Below are positions 36,507 through 48,895 of a stretch of DNA of 64,000 nt, one piece after another. The number at the start of each line of letters is the position of its first letter. Position 1 is the first letter of the stretch. The position numbers and the translations under genes were made by a program. Under the pieces are notes generated by a model that worked only from the letters and a program-made list of their open reading frames with translations, did not search any database and was not told where the DNA came from. Where the stretch lies: positions 1,315,031 through 1,379,030 of the forward strand of contig NW_020170383.1 of NCBI RefSeq assembly GCF_000524195.1. The letters are read 5' to 3'. The stretch comes from Echinococcus granulosus. Lineage: Eukaryota > Platyhelminthes > Cestoda > Cyclophyllidea > Taeniidae.

Positions 36507-37812
36507 TTACAAAAAGTAATCCGGAACGGGCTTGCGTGCAGGAAAATTGCGGTTGTTCTACAAGTAAAAAATGCCGATTAATGCAAGTGTCTCAAATCCG
36601 ATCAGGTTAAACTCGAACAGGTCCTCGAAAAGCGTTCCGCGCACCTGAGAAGCAGCTTCAAAAAAAGCGAAGTCCCTGTTCAGGTATTCGTCAAGGCGGA
36701 GAATAGCAGCCACGTTACCACAACGATAACAGTAGTTTGGCGCTGACCATATTGTAAGCACAGTTTCATTGAAGTGATAACGCCGGCCTTCCATCACAAG
36801 TTGATGGGCACGACAAATCAGATCGAGCTTATTTACCTTTAAGAATTCACATATATTGCAGCACGGGGACGACGAAATATCAGCAATTGACGCAAAAAAA
36901 AAAACATTTAAAACAGGTTTACAAATTAATTATCAATTTCACGAAGCCGTAATCTCACATGGTTAAACTGCTGAACAGTATCAGCTCCAAAGAGGAACCC
37001 AGCGCCCCGAGGGCTTACATTCCAGCCAGCAGAGTCCTCAGGATCGGACCAAAGGAGATCACACATGGGCCCTTCATGTGGCACCTCCTGCTTGCGATCG
37101 ATGACTCGAATTTGATCAAGTCGTTCAATATGGGGTGAAAGACCTCCGTGTACGCAAAATATCTGTAGCAATTAGCAGTTCCGTAAAAGGGCTTATTCAT
37201 GCACAATTTGTCGAAACCACTCGGTTTACTGATGCGTCGTTAAATAAACTGATAAAAAAGGCCTACCCGATCGTCTATAATCGCAGATAAGCAAAGATAA
37301 TCAAATATCTCCGTGCATTGACGCCAGACGAGAGGAGAGCCATATTTTCGTAAGCATTCCTCGTAAAACCCATACGCAGTAGTTATCTGACGACTTTCGT
37401 GGTTGCCCCTGATAAGAGTAATACGATCTGGATATCTAACCTATGATGCCACTACAGACGACTATATTCAGACTACCTTCAGCGCAAGTAGGAGCAAAAA
37501 CGTTTCCACACTATAATACCCTCGATCAACAAAATCACCCAGAAACAGGTAATTCGTGTCCGGTACTTCACCACCAACTTTAAAGAGCTCAATTAAATCA
37601 AAAAATTGACCGTGAATATCTCCGCAGACCTAAGAACATAATAAGAGTGCGACTTGACTCACTGTGACAGGAGAGTCAACGTATTGCACATTACTTTCCT
37701 CGATTAGGATTTCACGCGCCTTAGCACAAAGTGCTTTAACTTCGCTTTCTGATATCAATTTACATTCCCTAAGCAATGCTATTTGCCGATCCAAATCGCT
37801 CATTGAAGCCAT
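36507..37812 (-). CDS. PPP4C: Protein phosphatase 4 catalytic subunit, complete, six exons
   Basis: PP4 is a Ser/Thr phosphatase of the PP2A class acting in DNA repair, centrosome function and splicing. Minus-strand exons 37812-37663, 37629-37477, 37440-37267, 37162-36959, 36836-36645 and 36557-36507 are all phase 0 and give 307 residues, the human length. Metal and catalytic motifs are intact: GDIHGQ (Asp54, His56), GDFVDRG (Asp82), RGNHE (Asn114, His115), HGGLSP (His164) and CRAH (His238). The opening [10 protein letters not shown] and REIL-EESNVQ-VDSPVTV, and the tail KPVPDYFL, identify PP4 rather than PP2A (TPDYFL) or PP6. The start is the ATG giving [10 protein letters not shown]. Four of the five introns are only 26-122 bases long. 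Confidence 0.95.
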
Positions 37813-40750
37813 CAACCTCACCCCACACCCGGCAAGGCTATTTGCAGTCGTGCCACGGAGCTAAACCGAACAAACTAACAAAACTAATTTTTTGCTGCTG
37901 ATCTTCATGAATATGCAAAACTTACAAATATAGTGAGTAGACTAGCTGGCTTTTTGATTAAAAGGCACAGAAATGCAGAGTTTGTAAGGGTAGTATGGTT
38001 TATGCTAATATTTATATGTAGACTCTACACGATACACTGCACGTGCATCTCTTTAACACGGTGCTGATTGATCGGGGGAAGGACGGGTTGGTTGCACCTT
38101 TGAGCATGCTATGCCTCAGCTAACCACTTATCACGCCATTAAATAGCAACCCGGTGACTGCGCACCAGGGGATTTCAGCATTTGGCACGAGACTGGCTCT
38201 CGGGACGCTACAGTTCACTATTAACGCACAGAGGATTTGAGATGCCAATAGCGTGGCTTGAACGCCGCCTTGCAATGCGGAATAGCAGCCTTTGGAGACT
38301 AAAGCACTACGCTGTTGAAGAACGTCACAAATGACAAAAATTTCCTTCGAGAACTTTTCTTTTTCAAAAGGCAATGCATCAATCTACATGAATAAAATTA
38401 AGAAATATTTAGATGTGCTTAAAGTCACTAGATTATATTATTTGGCCTTATGCACTCGTTCTTTTATGAGCTATAATGTGTTATTTTTTAATGGTTGGGA
38501 ATCAACGGCATCCATTCGTTTTCAAATAAAATATAGTGCAAAATAAGGTAAATCATGAATGTTTTGAGCCCTTTATTCACTTATGAATCTAATAAGCTTT
38601 ATAAACACGACAGATTGCTGAATTAATTAATGTGATTGTAGATCCTCTAGACTTCCTTGAGGATAAAATAACACATAATACTCGGGAAGAACATATTTAT
38701 TCAGCACAGAGAAGGTATTTGAGCTTCTGGCATGGCCCGGAGGCTAGCCCACCTGGAGAGGTACAGTAACAGAGATAAAGTGGCCCTTTACCAAAACCGA
38801 TCGTTAAGCTAACAGTCAACGTAGTACATAACCCCTCTCCTCTTTTGAGCGTCGTCCCCGGCGCTCCCCCTGGCTTGGTCAGCCTTCCGCGTCAGCCATC
38901 ACAACGTAGTCGGTGCTGTAAGGAAACACACGCGATCTGGCCATGCCAGTCATCAAATTCCTATGCAACTGAGGGGATACTTGACCGCAACATCACTGAT
39001 CCTCTTGGTGATTCAACTGTATCTGGAGTTTCGTCTAGGTTTGGGAAGTGGATTCCGGAACGGGAAACTGTGCTGGCCATCATGCGTGTCCATGGCTAGC
39101 CGTAGGAACACTGGTATCAAAGCCGATTTGTGTAAGGAAGGCCTGGGTTTTAGACACTTTCGGGGGGAGGGAGGGGTTTCGCTTCCGTTCCTCCTTGCCG
39201 CGCTGTTCACACTTTGGAGCTGCCTAGGCTCTACTGAGATAGTAAGTGAATGGAGGAGGCATCGCGAATTTACTTTATCAACAGCTTAATGCAGATACGG
39301 TAGGGAAACCCTGTAACAAAACTTTCAGATGGTTCACGGCTAGCGCCGCGTCAGTTTTTAATAGCTTTCTCGCAAATCCCATCATTTATTAATAACTAAA
39401 CATGTAATATCCTCACTAATGACTTAAGTCTAGACGCTCTCTCACTTTAGACTTTTGGTTCTCATTATTTTTACTAATCTGTACGATTTCGCCGGAATGT
39501 TTTCGTATGCCAAAACGGTTTGCTGTTCAACTTTTTGTTAACAGCCAATCTTCATAATGTGTCAAGTGGTGATATCCCTGATAAATATTTCATAACGGTC
39601 TGCATTGGGTGTGGTGGATTTAGGAGCGGTTAAGTGCAATACATGATAAAACTGGATGATGTATTGGACGAATAGTGTGAAGAGTGTCTGAGCTTACTGT
39701 AGGTTTACCTGATTTGTTCACCTCAAGTGCACATTTTAAACTCGACATAGCAGTGTTGTATCATGCCGAGCTTTTCATTGAGGCTCCTTCGAGCATATTT
39801 TATCAAATCAAACCTAGTGTTACCTGATTATGTGAGTCTTTACAAAATATACTACTTTTTTGACGGAATACTTCTCGATTACCGCTGATATACTGTTGTC
39901 ACAATTTGCAAAACCCCCCTTCCATTTTCATTTAAGGTGCAATTCTCAACATTTATAAAAATAAGCCGTTAAGTGGATCTATAAAATGTGCATTAGTATC
40001 GGGATAACACTCTTGTAATTCTGAATAGTTGCAAAATTTGCCATGGAAATTTGGATTTCTTATGCTCCACAATGTAGAGTGGCGTCTTAAAAAGCTCATT
40101 CGATTATGCCCTCACATCTAACAGGCTTACGATGCGTCGAATGCTGTGGGGAAGGCATCCCGACTACTGGCGTAACTTCCCCATTTGTCCCCAAAAATGC
40201 GTTGTTCCAAGTATGGAACCGTTTATTCAACAGAAAAAACCCTAAGCTTAACGACCTTAGTTGACAAAAAAGTATTCGCTCTCAAGTGCCCTTCCATCAT
40301 GCACTTCTGCTGAGAACAAGGAGTCCTGCAGCGAATCGTATCCTAATAAGGCCTATTTTTCCATAAAGCTCCGAATAAATTACAACGACGTTCTAATTAG
40401 TAAACGGAACAAACAAAATTTTACCCGAAAGTGGATCTCAGCATCAGGATTGACCCATTTCACATTATTTCAGAAGGAAACTCTGCCACAATAACATTCT
40501 ACAATTTCACTCCCAACTCATTACCAAAGTCCTGCTAGACATCAAAATAATACCAAAGAATACTGTAGCCACTTAGTTGAAAGGGCTGATTTCTTACTAA
40601 AAATCCAACGGACTTATCGTTTATCATGACAGTTTTCCTGGGTAACTTGTTTGGGTTTCACAAAGGGACGAAAATCTAAAAATACTATTTAGGCGCATAT
40701 TGGCACTCCAATGCAGACGACAAAAATTGAAGAAGTATATATGGGAGTAA
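37813..40750. other. Intergenic region upstream of PP4C with repeat copies
   Basis: About 2.9 kb, expected to hold the PP4C promoter next to 37812 and the 3' untranslated region of the gene ending at 40751. It contains one forward fragment (38197-38216) and one longer inverted copy (about 38640-38770) of the dispersed repeat also seen near 50.1-50.5 kb. Around 39300-40100 the plus strand is T-rich. No gene was recognised. Confidence 0.5.
38640..38770 (-). repeat. Inverted copy of a dispersed repeat
   Basis: Read on the minus strand it matches 50290-50440: GTACCTC, then GGTGGGCT-GCC and GGGCCATGCC, then ACCTTCTC-G-GCTGAATA, then TCT-CCCGAGTATT-TGT and CAGGGAGTCT-like words, in the same order with scattered substitutions. 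No coding capacity. It could be a SINE-like or non-autonomous element. Confidence 0.7.
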
Positions 40751-41218
40751 TCAAAGAAGTTTCGCCTCAATAAGTTTATGAAATGAGTTGCGCAAATTTC
40801 GAACTAGCTGCCATTCATCCGAACTGGCTATAGAGTGGTCGAAAATATACTGCCATAAGCGTGCATCTTGGAGCTCCTCAAAGACTGAGTTCATTTGGTT
40901 GATCGAGTTGGGACTGAGCTGACCCTCGATCAGGGTGTTGAGAGCTTCCTGGAGTTTTTTCAGGGTGTCTAGGAGCACAGAAACATCCAGTCTGCGGGAG
41001 GGAGAGGAGGTGGAGGGGAGGACTGCGGCTTCCTCTGCTGCGGAAGAAAGATCGAAGAAAATGAGGCCGAAATTGCGGCTCAGGCGCTCGACGCGTCGCA
41101 TTTGAAGCACGGCTGAACGATTATCCAACAATTTTTCGGAGACAATGCCAACTTTTATAAGTGAACGGAGGATTATGTGATCAACCTTCCGGAAGTGAGC
41201 TTTGGGGGTGATGTGTGC
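40751..41218 (-). CDS. Terminal exon of an unrecognised minus-strand gene
   Basis: After an excellent acceptor (TTCTTCCACCCAG) the frame is open for 155 residues to TGA at 40751. The protein is helical and evenly composed: HFRKVDHIILRSLIKVGIVS, then RRVERLSRNFGLIFFDLS, an acidic Ser-rich link, then LLDTLKKLQEALNTLIEGQL and the ending FHKLIEAKLL. Leucine spacing suggests several amphipathic helices. I do not recognise the family. Phase 0 at the acceptor is compatible with the exon at 48537-48895, which also ends in phase 0, but I cannot prove they belong to one gene. Confidence 0.65.
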   Translation of the reverse strand, partial: AHITPKAHFRKVDHIILRSLIKVGIVSEKLLDNRSAVLQMRRVERLSRNFGLIFFDLSSAAEEAAVLPSTSSPSRRLDVSVLLDTLKKLQEALNTLIEGQLSPNSINQMNSVFEELQDARLWQYIFDHSIASSDEWQLVRNLRNSFHKLIEAKLL

Positions 41219-43811
41219 CTGGGTGGAAGAAAACATGAATGCAAATTTAATGTGATGCACAGCGAAGACATGCGTGTCCTGCGAATGATAGGAACTGGAT
41301 ACGTATTTGCATCATTCTGACTTTAATTACTCGCGTGGTTTTGTCAACCAACGCCATCTCAACAAGTCTGCTCAAACAGTAATGCAAAGCTCACCCCCAC
41401 GTGATAACCCTCAGGTTAAAAGGATATCCTAATCAAATTAAAATCATGCCATTCTTGAATTCCCAACATCCTTTTGCCTGATAGCAAGTACAGCGCACTG
41501 CCGAAGAAATAAGCCTATTTCGAAAAATGAAGGCGTACAAGCTGCACACACTTTAAAATGCCCCTTTCTGCCCAACGAAGATAAATCTGACGCTAATTTC
41601 AGAGACTTTTCCCATTCATCATCTATGCACATCGGGAGATATGTAATATCATATGAAAAGGGTTTCGAACTATTGCAAATCATCATGGTTGTGGCCATGT
41701 TGTTCATTGTTGACAAAGCTCAAGCGGTCCTCAGATTACAAAACCTGTAACGATCATTAGTCCTCCATATGGTATAGCGTTTTGTTGGTTTAGTGGCGAT
41801 TCCAATTGCTACATTAGGTCTTCTAATCACCGTAGCAGTGAACTGTAGTCGTTAGACAACTATGTTAGATACTAAAGCAAATGCGGTAACTTCCTCAATC
41901 TCCATGGCGCATCTTTGTTTTTCACAGCGGCAAGAAAGTAGTGGTTGTGACCTAAGCGTAGAAAAACGATAAAAATGAGGACCTTAATGTCTTTCGGTAG
42001 GGATTTCCAAAAAAGCATGAGTCCTGCCCACTTCACCATATACAGACAAGAGATGGAGGGAGAAGGTGCCCGCCATCACTATTTATTGCCCCTTACAGTG
42101 GTTCGATTTTGGTGCCGAGAGCAACACTTAGAACACACAAAACCTTCACACTGCTTTAAAATTGCTTACCCACTCAGTGGAACTTTTCTCAGCTGGCTTT
42201 TGCGATTTTATGGTTGAAAATGCAGTTAGGCAATCAATGTTGTCAACCTGTTTAACGTCATCACTAATTAAGGAAGTGTTTACTAGGTATGAAAGCATAA
42301 AAATCCCGCCTTTTTTCCTTTATGATACATTTTTGTTTTGGCTTTCATGTGGTGAAAGCTAGAATGGGTTCCATGACACGACGTAGATGCACCTCCCCCT
42401 ACATTTTATTGTGAAGTTGTAGTAAAAAAACAAATGCCAATTGTAAACTGGAAGATGGGCAATATAATTTGGAACTCTTCCAATGCTCTTAATGTACATG
42501 GATTACTTCGTCCGTGCATTCATTTTGACATCATCATAAACAACAGAGCTAAAAGGTATCCTTGGTGGGTTGAATGTGGAAAGGACGATCTGATTACGGT
42601 GTAGGGCTACTATTAGTGATAGGAGCCAACAGATAGGAAGATACCTTACACTTTCACCGGATTTTCAGCTATAGCAATATCGCTTGCTTTAATGTTATCT
42701 CTCACAACTAAGACATTATTTGTTTACTCCAATGAATCTAGGCATCAGGAGAGCAACCAAGCAGTCTAGTTTAACATTTAATCTATGCTAATGCTCATCT
42801 GTCACAGAAATCAAACATAGTAGTTTTGGGCTTTGGTTAGGTTAACGTAGTGAACACCAGGAAAATAATTGCCTGAAATATCAAAAAAATACTTTGAAAT
42901 AGATCTAAAGAAACTGCACACCCAACGCCAGCAAGACGGAAAATTCCATAGCAGCCATCTTTCCGCACTCCTGCAACGTTGTGTGACCCTGAAATATCAT
43001 TCAGAAATCCCAGGGACGTCATGCCCACCAGGTGCCATACATCTAAATGAAGGCAGTGTTTATAGTATGAAGGCGATGGTGAATGCAACAGGATGAGGAT
43101 TTTTTTAATATTAGGTAGCCGTAATTTAAAAAGCCTGAATCGTAGAAAACGGTAAAGGAACATAGATCGTCCCAAACATAGTCCCTGGCCGAAGCCTCAG
43201 CGAACAGACCGGCGAATTTGCATTACTGCAGATTTATTTAGCGCTACTAATAAACTTGGTCCTAATTCACTTGAAGCAGTAACGCGACAAAACCATCGAG
43301 GGGATAGTCATCACCGATACATATGATTTTTAACTAGTCAAAAATAATGTGCTCTGTTAGCATTTAGTAAAATCCAACTACCACTGTTCGGGGATTTCGA
43401 AATACTCTTTGTATTATTATGCGACATTCTAGCATACTAGTCCTAAACGCAGCATATTTATGAAGGGAGTTTACAAGGAGGTTTATGAAGAAATAGGTGG
43501 AAATTCGCAAGTAGAAATCAAGGGCTCACTGCAATAGCAATATTTTCGCGTGGAACAATTACGAATGCCTTGCACGACCACTTACCTTGACACAATATCC
43601 CACATCATAAAATTAACGCCTCGTCTGTTAACGATGTTACCGAAATGCATGCGTGCGAAAAAATGTCTTCGTCAGGAACCTGCTCCGCTGGTTATCGGAA
43701 CTGGCGCAAAACCACATTCCCACAATACTGCGAACAGCCGTAGAGGTTTACCTCTTTTGATTGCAAAAATAAAGAGAATGCAGAATTTTGAATTCCAGTT
43801 TAAAGGAGGCT

Positions 43812-43911
43812 NNNNNNNNNNNNNNNNNNNNNNNNNNNNNNNNNNNNNNNNNNNNNNNNNNNNNNNNNNNNNNNNNNNNNNNNNNNNNNNNNNNNNNNNN
43901 NNNNNNNNNNN
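43812..43911. other. Assembly gap of 100 N
   Basis: Exactly 100 N bases, the conventional placeholder for a gap of unknown size. Any exon of the surrounding minus-strand gene could be missing here. Confidence 0.98.
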
Positions 43912-45639
43912 GTGGCAGAAATCATAATACAGAAATATTTTGAGATTTTAGCTTAGTATTGCTAAAAATTAAGAATGTATTGCCGAAACAATAAATGACG
44001 AAAACTTCCATGGCTAAATTACACACATAGCTATGCTGTTTACAACAAATACACAATTGAGGAAGTTGGGAAAATGCAGATCCTCTTAAAAAGCGTATAG
44101 TTACATGTAGATTTTGAAGTTAAATTGAATCAAATTAATTTTTACTTAATAAACTACTCCAAAACACACATTACAATGGATAACCCTGATAATTGGCGGA
44201 AAATTTAAAATTAATTTGACAAATTACTAAAAGAAAGACAGTGGAACAAAACCCACTCACTAAAACACAACTTTGACAGCACTGTAGCAAGAAATGAAGA
44301 GATTGTAACTATATTAAAGACATTGCGTGGAATCCCCAAGGATACTGGTAACCTCAAAAGGTACATAGGACTAATCATTCAGGCGTTTATTCAAACATAA
44401 CAGCAGATAAGTAAGTGATAACACTGAGAAACGACAAAGTGCACCTCACAATAGCAGAAACTGCCATGATAAAAGGCACGCACCACAGAGAAAGTGGACT
44501 GCAATAGTTTTAGTCATCTCATAATGAAAGAATACCAATTCGGGCCAAAATACACATCAACCCTTCCACCTCTTGCGGACACTTAGCACAAACTAGTCCC
44601 TGCGATCATGACAGCAGTGGTATTAAATAATTTCCTTTCAGTTTTTAGATAAAACAACCTAAAATCAAGTACCAAAAGCAGAAAGTGGTTAATTCAAATG
44701 ATAAGAAATGCATACAGTAAGTAAATTCTAGTACTTCGCATCGCTCAAACTCTCTTCACACACCTCGAACATATTTGAGTCTTTCCAGTCGCACAAAGCA
44801 CGGAGAAATTGACTTCGCATTTCAATTCTATTTTACTATAGGCATTTTTTTCAACGACCTACTAATCTCAAATTAATCAATGGGGTTAGGATTAAAAAAG
44901 CTTCATTTGATCAAGTTTATGAACAAAATATGAAATATTAATGTCGGATTAAATAAAAAAAATATCTGCGACATATCAAACTGAAAAATTAGCTGTGAGG
45001 GGTAGATTTTTTGGGGAACCTGATTTTAGAAAATAGTCAAAATTTGAAGCAGTACTGTTGCTAAAATACAATTACAAATAAACCAAAGGTTCACTACGCG
45101 TGAAATAGGCCCTGCCCGTCCACACCCATTTGTGCAAATGAGTTTGTGGTGCTTGTCATACCGCCACATCTACCGAACGGAAGCACACGCGTAGATCGGT
45201 CATGCGGATGGGGCAATAGGACTACGCACGAGGGATAGACGTTTCCTCAATCTTAGCGGACGCCAAGACACTCTAGATTGTGGAGAACTCAAGCATGGAT
45301 ACATGATTTTGGTAGACACGATCTGAGTAATGGCCACCTCCATGCAAGTTTTTTACCACAAACTCACATCTGTCAAAACTGGCTGCCTCCATTGTTTACG
45401 TTTTGAGTTGATGAACAACGGTCACTTCGCCAATATGGCTCTCACCATTAACCCCCTGTAAGATCGGTCGCGCACCCGGCTGTGGGTTTCCCGATTCCTT
45501 GTAATTTCCGTGAGATCGGAACCACAACAAATTATATGAAAGTAATTCCCCACTTGTTCCGTGTTCTGATCACGTTGTTTAAGTTGGTTGGACCAAGTCG
45601 ATGCCGCTGATTCAAACAGCCAGCAACAGCAGCAAAACC

Positions 45640-48090
45640 TGGGTATTATTTGACCTTCCAGCCGCTCGTAGTCTTCGCCTCGCCATACGTTGGCCAAACA
45701 ATCCCGACCACTACCAAACGAATCTGCAAACCTTTGGCCTGTCCAATCCCCGAGTATGGTTCACACAGACCAAGTCGTACTTACACTGCATGTTCTCGTG
45801 TATTCTTATGCCATTTTCTTATATTTGGTCGTGCTGCACACACTGAATGCAGCAGCGATGCCGGGTAAGTGCTCTTCTCCCCACCCCCACGACCTTTTGA
45901 CCTCCCTGTATGCAAAATCTATTTCCTCCAGAATTGACTTAACCTACTCATACCACCAAATTCCTATGGTAAAAGAAGACATTCCCAAAACGGTCATCAC
46001 AAATCCTTTCGGCATGTTTGAACTTGTACGCATGGCAACGTGAACTCTGTAATGCCGAGCAGACATTTCAAGAGTTCAACGACCAAGTAATCCGAGGGCC
46101 ATTATTCGTTTTTGCACACATTGGTGATAGTACCACAGACCACAAATACCCTTTGCGCACCCTCTTCGGATGCCCTAAACCATACGGATAACGATTAAAG
46201 CTAAGGTGCCTGTTAGGAGTGAAATCACTTAATTTCATCAGGTACAATACTTATTTTTTGGCATTAATCTCCTACTGATGTCTGCCATCAAGAATTATCC
46301 ACTTCCCATTTCTTACCGTCAACTCTGCCAATTTCTCGGCCTCGTCAACTTTAACCGTTTCATTACTCACTCTACTGAACGAATGCAACCACTTGAACAA
46401 GGGAACTCAGCGTCTGGAACTCAACGATGAGGCAACCAAGACGTTTGACTCTTGAAGAACTGTCTTAACCAAATTGACATCACTGACTCACTTCTCCACT
46501 GCTACTACCGAAACTATTCTTTGTGTTGGATGCCTCATAAGAAGCTGTAGGCGTAGCGCTGCGACAGATCGTGAACGTCAACGTCCTCAACCAGACCAAA
46601 CACGGTACAGTGGCTTTGGAAGAGAACCGCTAGGGGGTCTACTTCAAGACCAAATACCTTAAACACCTTGAATGTCATCTCCTTACGCTGCATACAGGTC
46701 ACAAGCCTCTGACGTACGCACTACATGCCGCGTCAGATCTCGAGTCATCAAGAGAAATGAGATAGTTAGATTATTCCTCTAAGTTTACTACAGACTTATT
46801 TCGAGAGAAACTAGAACGTCGTTACAAACGCAGTCCCGTATTGGGTCACACCACTTAGAGCAAAACACTCATGATTCAGAAGTACTGACTCAAGCCTGAT
46901 GTTTTAAACTTCGACTGAACAAAATGCGACAACAGACATTTCTTCAGTTCTGTGAATGTTCCTTTGTTTAGAGGGGCAAAACAATTACTTGTGACGCCAC
47001 CATTGGTAAACGCCAACTTTTTGTCCGAAGTCATCATTCCTATGTCGCAACATCTTTGATGGTTACCGTACACTGTCACACTCCAGCATCCGCGTCATCT
47101 CGCAAATCATCTGCAATTGATTCCTTTGACCAAAATACAGAAAGACGCAAGACAATGGGCAAAGTTCTGGATCCCCTAACAATAGAGAAAAATACATCCC
47201 CAGATTAAATCTGCTCCCAGTACATATCCCCACTCAATGCACGTTTTAAACTCATCCACCTGGATACTGCTAAGCTTCTCCCCCCTTTCAACGGATTTGC
47301 CTATATATTGGCTTGCATCGACCGTTTCACATGTCTGCCGGAGACGATTCTCGAGGAGGATACATTTTTGCCGTTGGTCCAACCGCTAGTAGTCTGCAGC
47401 TCGCAGTTTACACCTGTATTATTTAGAGACAACGTTTGCTTGCCATCCTGTCACCAACAGCCTTGTCAAACCCTTTCATCTTCAACCTAAAGCCGCTATT
47501 ATGGTCAACTCTGGTGTGCGATCTTACTCGAAATCCGCTTCATGGTGAGAGAGGATGTCGCTTGTTCTCCCTTTGCTGCCCCTATGGTGCTACGCTCCGC
47601 CTTCCCGGTGAAATGGTCAATGATGTTGACTCCGCTTCGTATCTATCCTAACTCAAACGTCACACATCCCTCCCCCAATATGTTCAATAAACCCTCGCTA
47701 ATCCGCCCGATTTTCTTTAGTTTTTAACCGTGTCTGTAAGAGTTGATGCAATTCAGTGTTCTTTCCGTCCATTCTAAAGTGGAACGACAATGGCAAGTAG
47801 TTTAACACTGACCGCAAAGGCAAGTTTAAAATTGCCTATGTAGGCTATTTTTGCTCTACTCCTTCCATACCTGTGTTACTAATCCGACCCGAGTTCCTCC
47901 TGCATATACACAAACAAAACCCACTCCCGCACAAACAGATGCACGATTGTCTGGTCCGATCACACCGACAACTATACTACGTACACATGTCGGACGCGCT
48001 ATCAGATGCCTAGTAAGCCTCGCGAATTCAACTTTGTTGCGTGAACCTTCACTGACCATCCTAGCCTCGGTATGACGCCCTAAGAGGGGA
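45640..48090 (+). mobile_element. Decayed Ty3/gypsy LTR retrotransposon (gag-pol relic)
   Basis: In order on the plus strand but in shifting frames: a gag-like piece with NPRVWFTQTKSYL (about 45745-45785); reverse transcriptase with SRIDLTYSYHQIPM and ITNPFGMFEL (about 45930-46025) and a remnant FAHIGD where gypsy elements have FAYIDD; a connection segment NYPLPIS then FLGLVNFNRF (about 46290-46360); an RNase H piece HTGHKPLTYAL (about 46690-46720); and integrase pieces with HLDTAKLLPPFNGFAYIL and CIDRFT (about 47255-47330). Many stops and frameshifts make it inactive, and gag to RT is shortened by deletion. The end near 48075 has a purine run GAGGGGAGA like a polypurine tract. I could not identify paired LTRs. 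It lies antisense to the presumed host gene. Confidence 0.85.
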
Positions 48091-48536
48091 GACTGTGATC
48101 ATTACACTACCATATCTGCTGATCAATCGTGCTGATTAAGCAACACGACCGTGCATAGGGTTCAAAAGTTTTCTCAGTCCCGGCAAAAAGTCGAGACTTC
48201 TAAATTTTGAATGACTCGAGCAAGACTACAAGACTAAAATGCATTGTGAACACACGGCAGCCATGCTATTGTTGCAACCACAAGTTTTGGTAAACATATG
48301 TAAAACTTGAACTTTTTGAAAGTTCTTAGTCTTTTACACCCAAAAAGTAACGGAAGTTAAGCCTTCCGGTAGTAATTGATGCCTTGTTACGGTCGTAATA
48401 AGTGTTAAGCGGGTGGAGATACCAGCTCGTCAAATAATTGCCACAGATGAATATGCGACCAAAGATGTGATGCAGTAGACGGGGAAACTTCCAGCAAGGA
48501 ATCGGTGTAAGACAATACACATGGGGCGTTACTCAC

Positions 48537-48895
48537 CTTAAGCAAGTAGTGGATGTCATTCATTACAGCTGCGGAGAAAGGATGAAGCATCGCAAGGGCG
48601 AATTTTCTATGGGACAGCAGACGTGGAATTAGGTATTTTTTGGCGCGAAGGCCGATTGTCTGTTGCTGCGATGTTCGATGTGAGGGAGAAGGGAAATCGA
48701 TTTCTAGGGTTGGGATGTCTGGAGCGGTGGAGACGGCGGTGGCTAGGGAGGGACGGTGGTTGGTGCGCAGACTGAGGCTCTCATAATTTTTTTCATGGTA
48801 GTCGAAAACGCTTTCGGTTTTGGGCGATGAGTGATCACGTGGTAGCTCGACACTCTTTGTGGATGGTGGGGCTGGAGATTTTCCATGCGGTCTAC
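48537..48895 (-). CDS. Exon of an unrecognised minus-strand gene
   Basis: Bounded by acceptor GGTTATCTCAG (48897/48896) and donor AAG/GTGAGT (48536). It starts with two codon-completing bases and leaves phase 0. The first two thirds are Ser/Pro/Thr-rich and probably disordered (RPHGKSPAPPSTK, SLRTNHRPSLATAVS). The end is more folded: LRAKKYLIPRLLSHRKFALA and MLHPFSAAVMNDIHYLLK. Family unknown. It may belong with the terminal exon at 40751-41218, same strand and compatible phase. Confidence 0.6.

Larger units (their letters stand above)
41219..48536. other. Presumed intronic interval with gap and retrotransposon relic
   Basis: Between the two exons of the unrecognised gene. It holds a 100-base N gap, a decayed gypsy element and long A-rich stretches on the plus strand, consistent with introns of a minus-strand gene. 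A minus-strand frame at 41444-41716 and opposing frames near 42837-43175 are open but lack convincing splice sites. Confidence 0.45.
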
